This document shows, piece after piece, positions 12,327 through 22,377 of a stretch of DNA of 64,000 bases (positions within the stretch are counted from its first letter, which is position 1; each line of letters opens with the position of its first letter). Origin of the DNA: Persicaria tinctoria (Eukaryota > Streptophyta > Magnoliopsida > Caryophyllales > Polygonaceae); NCBI GenBank assembly GCA_037127255.1, contig JBANSL010000019.1, positions 18,685,001-18,749,000 on the forward strand. Direction: 5' to 3'. Below the pieces are notes generated by a model. The model had not been told where the DNA came from and ran no database searches. It saw nothing but the letters and a program-made list of their open reading frames with translations. A program made the translations under genes and the position numbers.

Positions 12327-14805
12327 CTACTCCCCCTCAACTTTGCACACGTCCTTCAGGCGTCGCATTCCCATATTGTGTACCAGTTGCTTAATTACTC
12401 TTGTAGGCAATGCTTTAGTGAACAAATCTGCCAGATTTTCACTTGATGCAATCTTCTGGACATCAACTTTGCCTTCAACCCGGAGTTCATGGGTGGAGAA
12501 TAATTTCGGCGATATATGCTTGGTCTTGTCACCTTTAATGTAACCTTCCTTGATTTGGACGATGCAAGCTGCATTATCTTCATACAACACTGTCGAGTGT
12601 TTTACAATGGACTCTAACCCGCAAGATTCCTGGACATGTTGGATGAGTGATCTGAGCCACACACTTTCTCTTCCTATCTCATACAATGTGATAAGCTCTG
12701 CATGATTTGATGATGTAGCTACAAGAGACTGCTTTGTTGAACGCCAAGAAATGGCAGTTCCACCATACATGAATAATTACCCCGTTTGCGAGATGACCTT
12801 GTGTGGATCTGACAAATAACCTGCATCAGAATAGCCAACCAATTTTGCACCATGTACTCCTTTAGATCTTTCAAAATATAACCTCATATCACTTGTTCCA
12901 CGTAAATAACGTAGAATGTGCTTGACACCATTCCAATGTCTTTTTGTTGGCATTGAACTATATCTTGCTAGCAGATTAACTGCAAAAGCTATATCTGGCC
13001 GGGTATTCGTAGCAAGATACATAAGTGCACCAACTGCACTGGGATATGATACTTCAGGACCTAATATCTTTTCATTATTTAGTCGATGACGAAAAGGGTC
13101 CTTGTCTACATCAAGTGATCGTACAACCATAGGTGCACTCAATGGATATGCTTTATCCATGTTAAAGCGTTTTAGGACCTTTTCAACATAAGTTGACTGA
13201 TTGATGAAAATTCCATATCTTGTATGCTCGAACTGCAGGCCGAGGCAATACTTGGTTGTTCCAAGATCTTTCATTTCAAATTCCTTTTTTTCATGTAATT
13301 AGCTGTTTGTTGAATTTCTTCAGGAGTCCCAATAATATTTAGGTCATCAACATAAACTGCTATAATTATATAACCCGACTTTGTCCTCTTTATAAAGACG
13401 CAATGGCTTACTTGGTTATTTACAAAACCATGTCTTAGTAGGAACTCACTAAGACGGTTATACCACATGCGACCTGATTGCTTCAACCCATATAAGGACC
13501 TCTTTAACTTGATGGAGTACATGTGACAAGGTTTTGATCTTAATGCTTCAGGCATTTCTAATCCTTCGGGGATTTTCATGTATATATATGTATCTAATGA
13601 TCCATAAAGGTAAGCAGTTACTACATCCATAAGTTGCATTTGAAGTTGTTCAACAACCGCCAAACCAACTAGGAATCTAAGTGTTGTTGCATCCACTACA
13701 GGTGAATACGTTTCTATATAATCCACTCCTGGCTTCTGTGAAAAGCCTTGTGCAAGGAGTCTGGCTTCATATCTTACTACTTCATTACGCTCATTGCGTT
13801 TTTGTACGAACACCCATTTAAATCCGACTGGTTTAACGCCTTTTGGTGTTGGAGCTACTGGTCCAAAAACACCGCGTTTGTTTAATGAATCTACCTCTAG
13901 TTTGATTGCACCTTTCCAACTCTCCCAATCATTTCGATTTTGACATTCCATCATTGTTTGAGGATCATCGTCATCTTCATCCATGACTTCCATTGCCACC
14001 GTATAAGAAAATATGTCATCTAGGACTATGTCATTTCGATGCCACCCTAAACCGGTAGTTGCATAGTTAATTGACATTTCAAAATTATCCTCGACATCCT
14101 TTTCTTTGCTTTCGGGGTCCTTAGATAATATCTCTTCTGGGATTATATCTTCATGGATGTTAGTGATAGGAGTATCAACACCTTTATGTGTTGTTATTGT
14201 CTCTTTCCTCTTCCTGGGAATTGTATCCTTAGAGCCTAGTGGTCTCTCACGCTTCCGGCGTGCTTGAGAATCACTAGCTATTTGTTGGTTTGGAGTTACT
14301 ACAAGAATCTCCAATCGAGCTGGTGCATTTTCAGCTGGTATATGTGACATCGTCACCTTCTTGGCATCTGTAAACGCATCTGGTAATCTATTTGCAAATG
14401 TATGATCCTTTGAACTTCAAGTTCACTTTCATTTGTTCTTGGATCTAGAAATGATAGAGAAGTGGAATTCCACGAAATCTCTTTCTTAATTATCTCCTTA
14501 TCTTCTCCCCCTAGAGTTGGAAATTTTGCTTCATCAAAGTGACAATCTAAATACCGAGCTGTAAATAGATCACCAGTCATATGCTCTAGGTATTTTATAA
14601 TTGATGGGGACTCAAACCCCATGTATATTCTCAACCTTCTTTGTGGTCCCATTTTAGTCTGTTGAGGGGGAGGAATAGGGACATACACCGCACATTCGAA
14701 AATTTTCAAATAAGAAATATCGGGTTCTCTTCCGGAGACAAGTTGTAATGGGGAGAACTTATTATTAGCGGTCGGTCTAAGACGAATCAAAGCTGCAGCA
14801 TGCAA
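12327..14805 (-). pseudogene. Copia pol remnant: integrase tail, reverse transcriptase, RNase H
   Basis: Minus-strand frames 14,805-14,353, 14,356-13,271, 13,274-12,777 and 12,770-12,327 follow one another with frame changes. In order they show the end of a copia integrase (LVSGREPDISYLKIF; GFESPSIIKYLE), a linker, and the reverse transcriptase. The RT shows GFKWVFVQKR, RLLAQGFSQKPGVDY and the catalytic YVDD at about 13,345. Next come MKDLGTTKYCLGLQ and RPDIAFAVNLLARYSS, then an RNase H domain (SYSDAGYLSD equivalent; YEDNAACI; KHISPK). The frame breaks and the missing front half mean no functional polyprotein. Identification as Ty1/copia is secure. Confidence 0.85.
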
Positions 14806-15247
14806 AATTGCATGGCCCCAAGCCGATGAAGGTAATCAAGCCGATGAGTTCAGAAAATGTTTTGAACCCACGTTCCCTGTACTGCTGCTGGAGCACAAGG
14901 TTTGATGCATGGAAAGTTGAGAATGTTTTCTCCAACATATCCGCATCTTGTATGTTCTCTCCACATAATTTCAGCTTAGATGCAATACGATGTATTTCAG
15001 AGTTGTAGTCCAAGACCTTCTTGAAATCTTGCAACCTCAAGTGCATCCACTCATACCTCGCACGAGGCAAGATAACGGTCTTTTGGCGCTCATAACGCTC
15101 TTTGAGACTTGTCCAGAGCTCTGAGGGACTCTTCACGGTCAAGTATTGAGCTTTCAGGCTCTCGTGAAAGTGATGACGCAACATGATCATCGCCTTAGCA
15201 CAATCCTGCTGGGATGCACTATTGCTTGGTATGATAGTCTCTCCCAA
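14777..15247 (-). pseudogene. Copia gag remnant (UBN2-type)
   Basis: The 156-aa frame contains AKAMIMLRHHFHESL, LWTSLKERYERQK, YEWMHLRLQDFKKVLDYN and LQQQYRERGFKTFSELI, the helical capsid core of plant copia gag (UBN2 family). After this core the frame runs into unrelated residues and joins the integrase tail, so the zinc knuckle and protease were deleted. The gag core itself is nearly complete. Confidence 0.75.
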
Positions 15248-15388
15248 ATTCTAGCTAATCAAGTGGAGTTCCGCATCCTGCACCGATGTGAGATAGTTTC
15301 TTCCGGAAACATCAAGGGCGGTGAACTCCAACCGTGAAAGGTTTGACATTTCTATAAAAAAACATATAAAACGAAATCAACACCATGA

Positions 15389-15637
15389 TTATCTACTTCG
15401 GGAGATAATAACAAGATGAACCATCCGCTTCTAGGGATTAATCATCATTGAAACAAATTATAATTTCTATCAACCATCCACTTCAGGGGAGGTGATCGAT
15501 CATCTCTACGAGGATGCTTAATATTACATGTATATCCACTTCGGGGGATGATACATATTTTTGTCTCTTCAAGGACAATATATATAGTATATCCTCTTCG
15601 GGGGATAACTCAATACTCGTTAATCTCTTCAAGAGAT
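15389..15637 (-). other. Array of eight small hairpins in the copia leader
   Basis: Eight units spaced about 25-53 bases share a loop of the form (A/T/G)CTTC(G/A/T)(G/A)G on the plus strand, flanked by short inverted stems that differ in sequence. Examples: 15,389-15,408 TTATCT/AGATAA; 15,534-15,549 ATCC/GGAT; 15,561-15,578 TTGTC/GACAA; 15,590-15,607 TATCC/GGATA; 15,623-15,637 ATC(TCTTCAAG)AGAT. The stems vary but remain complementary, which suggests selected RNA structure in the transcribed leader. Function unknown. Confidence 0.6.
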
Positions 15638-15684
15638 ATAACAAAAAAACAACAACAATAATATGAATCATCATATACGACATG

Positions 15685-15808
15685 CGATAATATAAAGGAA
15701 CCAAACAAATTAAACAAGATCGGCTAAATAAACTTTTATGCACACACGATAATATAAAGGAACCAAACAAATTAAACAAGATCGGCTAAATAAACTTTTA
15801 TGCACACA
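15685..15808. repeat. Tandem duplication of about 62 bp in the copia leader
   Basis: The block beginning CGATAATATAAAGGAACC and ending TTTATGCACACA occurs twice in direct succession. Further short direct repeats (GCAGACATGTATAGAATCAA near 16,290 and 16,360; GGAGATCAATAAGAAACAAA near 16,470 and 16,545) continue the repetitive leader. Confidence 0.75.
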
Positions 15809-15846
15809 AACAAATTAAAATAATTAATCGGTCGAACACATGCAGA

Positions 15847-16283
15847 TAGATCTGTCAAAACACAACCCGACCCGGTGACCCGACCCGACCGACCGAAATT
15901 TTTTGGGTCAAGACCCGGAAATTTTGACCTGGAAATTTTTTTCGACCCGAACCCGAAAACCCGGAAATTTTCCGGGTAATCTGGGTTTCGACCCGGTGAC
16001 TCGATTTACCCGATTGACCCGGTTGATTTATAATTAAATATAATTAAATTTTTTTATATTTAATTAAAATTTATCGCAAATTTATCAAATTATGATTTTT
16101 TTTAATTTAAAAAAGAAAAAATCGACAAACCCGAAATCAACCCGAACCCGCCCGAAACCCGGTCAAACCCGGGTTCTAGTCAACCCAAAAAACCCGGAAC
16201 CCGTTTTACCCGGGACCCGTTTTACTCGAGACCCGAAGTGACCCGACCCGAACCCGACCGAAATGACCCGTTTGACAGGTCTA
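15847..16283. mobile_element. hAT MITE nested in copia leader, 437 bp
   Basis: The termini TAGATCTGTCAAAAC and, in reverse complement, TAGACCTGTCAAACG are inverted repeats. They are flanked by a perfect 8-bp duplication, CATGCAGA (15,839-15,846 and 16,284-16,291). The two halves are dense in ACCCGA/CCCGACCC words around an AT-rich centre, so the element can form a long imperfect hairpin. It is non-coding and inserted after the copia element, since the duplication consists of copia sequence. Confidence 0.8.
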
Positions 16284-16633
16284 CATGCAGACATGTATAG
16301 AATCAAATTTATGCATGCATTTCGGCTAATCAAGTGCATGTCAAATAATTAACTTTATGCAGACATGTATAGAATCAAAAATAATTAATGGCAAAATAAA
16401 ATTGCAGGCATATCATAGTTCACATGTTGCTAATTAATCTAGTGCAAGCATATGTATAAAAACCAGTGTCGTGGGAGATCAATAAGAAACAAATTAACTG
16501 CAGACATCATGGGTACGGCGCGCAGTGTATATATATCGGCGAAGGAGATCAATAAGAAACAAAGAATGATTATATCGGCCGAACAAAGCATGCATGTCGG
16601 CGAATTCTTACCGAGCGAATCGTGCTGATAACG

Positions 16634-16891
16634 TGATAAAATAAGAAACAAAATAAGAAATAAGTATGTAGAGAGGAGAGATTGTATTGTCTTGGTGTGT
16701 ACCTCAATGAGAACTACAAGGTCTTATATAGGCATAGATGGAGAGGGTTACAAGATAAGAGGGCCATCAATATAGACCTTTTATATTCTACCATGTGGGT
16801 CTACCATGTGGGTGTTATGGAATAGAAATAATGGCGTGGGATATGAAGAGGTGTAACATCACCTATAATTAGTAGTTGTAGTATTATAATA
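16634..16891 (-). repeat. 5' LTR of the copia element
   Basis: Matches the left LTR but carries a 13-bp tandem duplication (CTACCATGTGGGT near 16,790-16,815), which explains its extra length. The terminal CA on the plus strand has become TA at 16,890-16,891. Confidence 0.85.
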
Positions 16892-17049
16892 AATTCAACT
16901 AATTGCGGATCTTATTGTTTGGATTCTCTTATCTATATATTCACTTGTGATTGTACCGTATGAAAAATAATTTTTCTACCGAGCTAGCTAGATCATATCG
17001 CCTACAATTACAAATCAATAGCATAATATAGTATAATATATAATTTTAT

Positions 17050-18409
17050 AATATATATAATATTAAAGGAGAAGTCGCTTACACCGTGTGGCGACTTCTC
17101 GTCAAAGTAGTTTTTTTATATTTAGGATTAGATTAAAAATCAATATATTAAATGATTATTAAAGTAGGATTTGTTTTAATTGATTTTTTCTAAATTTTAT
17201 CTTGTCGATAGGATTTGACATTACTTCTTCTAATTGATAGAATTTACTGTTACTGAGCAGTTTTTAAAATAAAAATTTATCATATTTATCCATTAATAAC
17301 TACTATTTTTTTGTAAGTATAACTACTAAAAATATAAATTAAAGATTTGATCGAGATCCACTCATTAATATTTTAAATTTAAATATATATATTTTGCTCT
17401 AACCTTTATTTGAAAATGGTTGTGTTGCAGTATAAATACCACCCTATACCCTTGGGTTCATTATTGACTTTCTAGATGTGTTTCAATTCTTTCATCTCTT
17501 TTTTGCTACCAATCCTTTCATCCCCTCTTTAGGTTTCACTTACTTTTTTTTTTGTAGGGATTATTCTGAATTATTTGTGAGTTATTTTATTTATAATGAT
17601 GTGGGTTGTTTAATTTGTGAGTTTTTTTTTAGGATCGTTCATCGGTCCCATTTGTAATGCTTAAAGTCCTCGTCTAAAGCAGTTCAAGGAGGCCTCCAAG
17701 ACAATCTCAAAGATCGGTTGGGGTCGCAGGTTCCCATTGGCGTCCAAGATGGCACCGAAGAATGATTTTTTTTATTAGGTAAAAATTCGAGTTCAGACAT
17801 ATCTGAAACTCGAATCAAAATGAGAAGATGAAAGAAGCTGGTAAGCCAATGAATATCAAGGTGTAAGTTCTACATCTAGCAATCCAGGGCCACTCTGAGC
17901 ATGCCTCTGACGCCGTCGACTTCCGAAATATTTTGAGAATCTGCCTTACATCCCTTGTATAGTTATTAGTTAGCATTAGTTGAGCTCATTTTAGTCTTTA
18001 TAATATGTCATTCATTTGATTTTTCAATGAATTTTTACGATTCATTATTATGATTAGTAGTAGCCATTTTGTTATAGATTTCAAGTATATGAAAAATCAT
18101 ATTATTAATTAATATTATTGAAATAATTTATTTAAAAATAAATTATTTATAAACAAATCTTTAAAAGTTGTTTCCTTTTTCTACATTAGAAATATAACTC
18201 AAAATCTCATCAAATCCGGTACTAATTTTGAAAATATCTTAGGTTTGATTAGATTTTTTTTACTTCTACCGTGTAAAATAAATCATTGACATCTCAGATT
18301 TATAGATTAGATTACAAATTATAGTTGGTTAGATTAGGAAAATTTTCTACCGATCGAAGTTTTGAAAAGAAAATTATATATAATATAATATAATATAATA
18401 TATATATCA
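17050..18409 (+). mobile_element. Helitron-derived relic
   Basis: TAATATTAAAGGAGAAGTCGC near 17,055 matches the 5' region of the neighbouring Helitrons, with an inverted GAGAAGTCGC/GCGACTTCTC pair at about 17,066-17,100. The rest to 18,409 is AT-rich with no gene; no 3' hairpin-CTAG end was found. A possible gene-derived scrap (GGCACCGAAGAATG region, about 17,640-17,770) is too short to name. Confidence 0.4.
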
Positions 18410-18976
18410 TCTATAGTATAATACTAAAGGAGAAGTCATTTACGGGTTACGCTATGTGGCGACTTCTTCTTTAAAGTAGCTTTTTTATTTATTTAGGATT
18501 TGTTACTTAATTAGATTAATTACATTAATTCATTAGGATTTGTTTGTTAGGATTTTTTTATATAGGATTTGTTAATTAGATATATTGATTTGTTAATTAG
18601 TACTGTAATTAGTAGTTAATATTAATCATAAAATTAATTTTGTATGATTTGTTTGTTAGGATTTTTTTATATATATGATTTGTTAATTAAATATATTGAT
18701 TCATTAATTAGTAATTAGTTATTAATATGTTAGTTATTAATCGATAAGAACTAAACCCAAATCCGCAAATATATGCTATATCCGTTAGGATTTGTTTAGA
18801 TTTGCTAAATATCTACCGTATATTTCTTCTGTATATATTAAGTTAGTGATCCCATGATATGTTGTATAAAAAGTTATTTTTTCAACTGAGCTAGATTATA
18901 TTTTTTATGCATTTTTTAATACTAAATGTATTAATTTAAAAAAATAGACCGCACAAAAGTGCGGATACTGAACTAG
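18410..18976 (+). mobile_element. Small non-autonomous Helitron, 567 bp
   Basis: Starts A|TCTATAGTATAATACTAAAGG and ends with the hairpin CCGCAC-AAAA-GTGCGG at about 18,948-18,964, then ATACTGAACTAG and T. TC...CTAG termini, the A/T target and a 3' hairpin about 12 bp from the end meet the Helitron criteria. There is no coding content. Confidence 0.75.
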
Positions 18977-18977
18977 T

Positions 18978-20558
18978 TGAATTAATTTAAAGAGTCGGAA
19001 ATAATATAAAGATGATTTTCTTGAGAATCTTGAGTCTTTGTGGATGGATAATGATTTGATTATAACTATGCAGTCCATGCGGATTAAAAAGATTATGCGA
19101 GGTAGAACAACGTCTAAAATTACGAGATATTTTCTGAAATTTTAAAAGCCAAAACCGGGGCATATTTTATAAAAATTAAAAGTACGGGATCTTGAGCGTA
19201 AATAACCTTCTTCAAGCTCCAGCGCGACACCATGCCAACGGCTGATTTTCCGGCAGCCCTCCGGCTTAACTTCGGCGACTCCCCGCGGCCTCGTTAGTGC
19301 ACGGAACAATACGCGACCAGCGGCTCCGGATTAGTGGACTTGAGATGCATCTCCCTACGGCTTCTAGTGGCTCCGTCAACCTCAGATGGTGGCGGAGGCG
19401 CCGACGGCTTGGAAAAAAAAGAAGAGAATATGGAGATGTCGTATGGGTTTCAAAAGGACACTCTGACGAAAGTGTTACTGAATACGAGGGACGTGACGAG
19501 ATGAGCAGGAGCTCGGGTATGGACATTGGACCTCAATGGCGGAAACGAACCCGAGAACGAGGTGAGATCCTATTTATGGGTGAGGTCCTTTGGAACGAAT
19601 TTGATGAAATCGAATCCAAAAATCTTGTAGACAGGGTTGTTTGAAGCTATCTGTAACCTCAATTTGTTCAAAATCAGCCCGATTTGAAAGGATTTGGTGA
19701 AGTTGTCGATTTGGGGATAAGTTGGTTCGTGTTCGTTTCGATACCGAATTTCAAAATTGGTTACATGAATGACCTTAAAAAACGTCTAGATTCATTTAGG
19801 AGTGGATTTGGTATTTTTCACATGTTCAACGGTTGTTTCAACAGTGGCCGAGGAAGAACAAGGGCTCACCGACCCGGTTCGGTCTTTTCTCGGACGACCT
19901 GGTTCACTTGAACCGGAAGAGAAATAATCCCGGTTCAAGGCCTATCTCTACCTATAACAAAATTGAAAATTCCATACAATTTAAAATTGCACACAATATT
20001 TTTATTAAAATTCCACAAAATTTAAAGAATAGTAATAAAAAAATGTTTAATTAAATATATTTATTTTGTGCAACATTATTTTTCTAAAACATTATATTAA
20101 ATACCTTACGAAAATTAAAGTAAATTATAATTATGAACCTCTCTCTATTTTGAAGAAAAATATACAACTTATGCCTTAAAACAATATAACTTAAAACATA
20201 ATTTGTTTAGTATATATAGATGCACATAAATAAATAAGAATAAAAATGAAATATCTCAAAAATAGTTATTAACTTTACATATATTTAATTTGTAAAATCT
20301 TCTCTAAGTCCAACGTAAAAGAAATTTTTATTAAAAAATACTTAATTGAACTAAATACCCAAAAATAATTTGGGGTATTTCATATACTATCGAATAATCA
20401 TTCATATCTAGGAAAATAATTATGTCAAACGTATCAAATCACACCGTATATACGATTACATAACCCCCAATAAATGATGTCAAATACGAATGCATAATCC
20501 TTCATATTTAGTTGAATAATTTTGTTTAAATACATTGTATTCAATAACTAGGAGTGCA
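18978..20558. other. Spacer with unrecognised short ORFs
   Basis: A moderately GC-rich part (19,200-19,920) holds a plus-strand 115-aa frame (19,297-19,644) rich in Arg and Ser, and a 75-aa frame (19,684-19,911). I recognise neither, and they show no domain. From 19,950 to 20,558 the sequence is AT-rich and featureless to me. Confidence 0.25.
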
Positions 20559-20795
20559 TGTTAGGAACTAGATATTAAGGGTAATAAGTGTAATAAATAC
20601 GAAAGTGGGCTTATGTTTATAAATACATGTAAAATGTAATGGATTGGGCATCGAAGAGTTAATCAAGACACTATTCTCTCTTTCTCCTTCTGTATTCTAT
20701 CTTCTTCCTCCTCTCTAACCTATATCTCTCATTTTCCTTCTCAAACCTCCATTCAAGGCCAAACCCTTCACCTATTCGACCTTCGGGTCATAACA
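20559..20795 (+). repeat. 5' LTR of an LTR retrotransposon, with tRNA-Met primer site
   Basis: The segment begins TGTTAGGAACTAG and ends GGTCATAACA (TG...CA). It is followed after two bases by TGGTATCAGAG (20,798-20,808), the usual initiator-Met primer binding site. No second copy of this LTR is visible in the window, so the element is truncated or its 3' end lies elsewhere. Confidence 0.7.
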
Positions 20796-22127
20796 AGTGG
20801 TATCAGAGTCTTTCGGCTCTTCAACCAGAGACGCACAAATGGAATCACGGATTCGTGGATTAATGGAAAGCTCCAGTCAACTAAAGTTTCAGTTTCTCAG
20901 GGAGCAGGAGGAATGATTCATCCTCGTCAAGATCAAATTTCAGCGCTATGAAATTTCAACAGAAGTGATGTTGGAGGTGTTCTCTACTTGTGGCAACATA
21001 GAAACGGTGGAAAAATTCAGATCTGGATAAAAGTTCTATTCAAGGGTTTGCTTCCAGGATAAAGACTCGGCAATTAGGGCACTCAATTGGTACAATGGAA
21101 GATGCATATACGATTTATGGTGCGAATTGGAACTGTTTCAAGGATTCCAAGTTACCGATTGATCGAGAAAAACTAAAGTTTCGGCCCAAGAAACCAAAGA
21201 AGTTGAAGTTGCCTCAAAGATTCCCACACCCCTGAAAATTGATAAAAAGGGAGAGCAAAATTGAAGAAATTCCAACCGAGGATGACGACTTCCAACTCAT
21301 TCGGAATTCACCAAGATGTTTCGATCAGAAACTCGAGGTGCTTTCATATATTGTTCTTGGAGATTCGAAACCAGAATTGATCGACATCCAGGAATTCAGT
21401 GATGAACCGAGCGCAATCAAAGTCTTCCTACGTATAGGCGACAAGATCCAAGGGATCCAAGGTTCACCATGAATCAACGATCGGAAGTTCAGTATGCTTT
21501 TAGAAAGTGTTATGGGTAATTCAGAAGCCAAGTGGATTGACGTTGATGCAGTAGAATCGGCAAAAATTGAAGAAATTGCAACGTCGATCGAAGATGTGTA
21601 CCAAGAAATAGATGAGATTTTGAAAGATCTTTGCCTTACAATCCAACATGGGCCTTCAAAGGCAGATGAGTTGAAGAAACAACCCGAAGAACAAAGATGA
21701 TCTTGAAGAGCCTCAGTTCCGACCCAACAGCTCCGAGGTAAATCTCAGGCCCTATGAGGCTATCCATTGTGATGGTGAGCTCAATGAATTGGCTGCATTG
21801 GTTAATCTTTTGATCGAATTGATTGAAATTAGGATAGCCAAGTCCAAAAATATGGACATGTCTGGGTTTTTGTTGAAGCCAGTTGATTGTTTCGTTGGTT
21901 CACAGAAGGTGTTTAGGGAAATGCCTGATAAAAGGGAAGTCGTGTGTGATCAATTTGCTTACAACCTAATTGATATGGAAATTTCTACAAGTAGTAATAT
22001 GGATGCCCTTGCAGTTTTGTGGCCTTATGATCCAGGTAAATGCAAGCCTAGTGTGGGTGTTGGACGGGGATTCCATTTGAACATGGAACAAGTATTTTTC
22101 AACTTTTTTTTTTATTTCTTTTCATAA
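20796..22127 (+). pseudogene. Decayed leader ORF of the LTR element, with an RRM-like segment
   Basis: Downstream of the primer site a frame opens with a coiled-coil-like start (ESSSQLKFQFLREQEE), then continues through stops. A segment at about 20,930-21,125 reads like an RNA recognition motif: VFSTCGNIETVE followed by FQDKDSAIRALNWYNG. Further frames at 21,239-21,472 and 21,494-21,700 are acidic, and that at 21,789-22,127 is unlike anything I know. There is no protease, RT or integrase. This may be gag of a non-autonomous element or a captured host fragment; the RRM call is an inference from pattern only. Confidence 0.4.
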
Positions 22128-22129
22128 TT

Positions 22130-22368
22130 AAATTATTATATTTTGTTGTTTATTTCCATATATCTGAATGCCTTGTATGATTATATGTATATATATTACC
22201 TATTTATGGTAAATAATTATTCTACTCATTATAATATATTTACAACACACATTTATATTCTTTACTTTATAATATATTTACGACACATATTAATATTCTT
22301 CACTATTTATGGTAAATAATTATTCTACTCATTATATTTTTTACGACACATATTTTTTTCCAACTCAT
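22130..22368. repeat. AT-rich direct repeats
   Basis: Two copies of a block reading TATTTATGGTAAATAATTATTCTACTCATTATA, about 115 bp apart, with intervening TTTACGACACATAT phrases. Non-coding; it forms the left flank of the MULE insertion. Confidence 0.6.
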
Positions 22369-22377
22369 TATAATATA

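Larger units (their letters stand above)
11965..16891 (-). mobile_element. Ty1/copia LTR retrotransposon, internally deleted, minus strand
   Basis: The element is bounded by two related LTRs and by a perfect 5-bp target duplication, AATTC (11,960-11,964 and 16,892-16,896). Read on the minus strand it runs 5' LTR (right), leader, gag, fused integrase tail, reverse transcriptase, RNase H, polypurine tract (AAGGGGGAG), 3' LTR (left). A copia-type primer site candidate, TTATCAGCACGA, lies just inside the right LTR. The zinc knuckle, protease and most of the integrase are absent, so it is non-autonomous. A hAT MITE (15,847-16,283) is nested in its leader. Intact LTR ends and target site argue for a fairly recent insertion. 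Confidence 0.85.
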
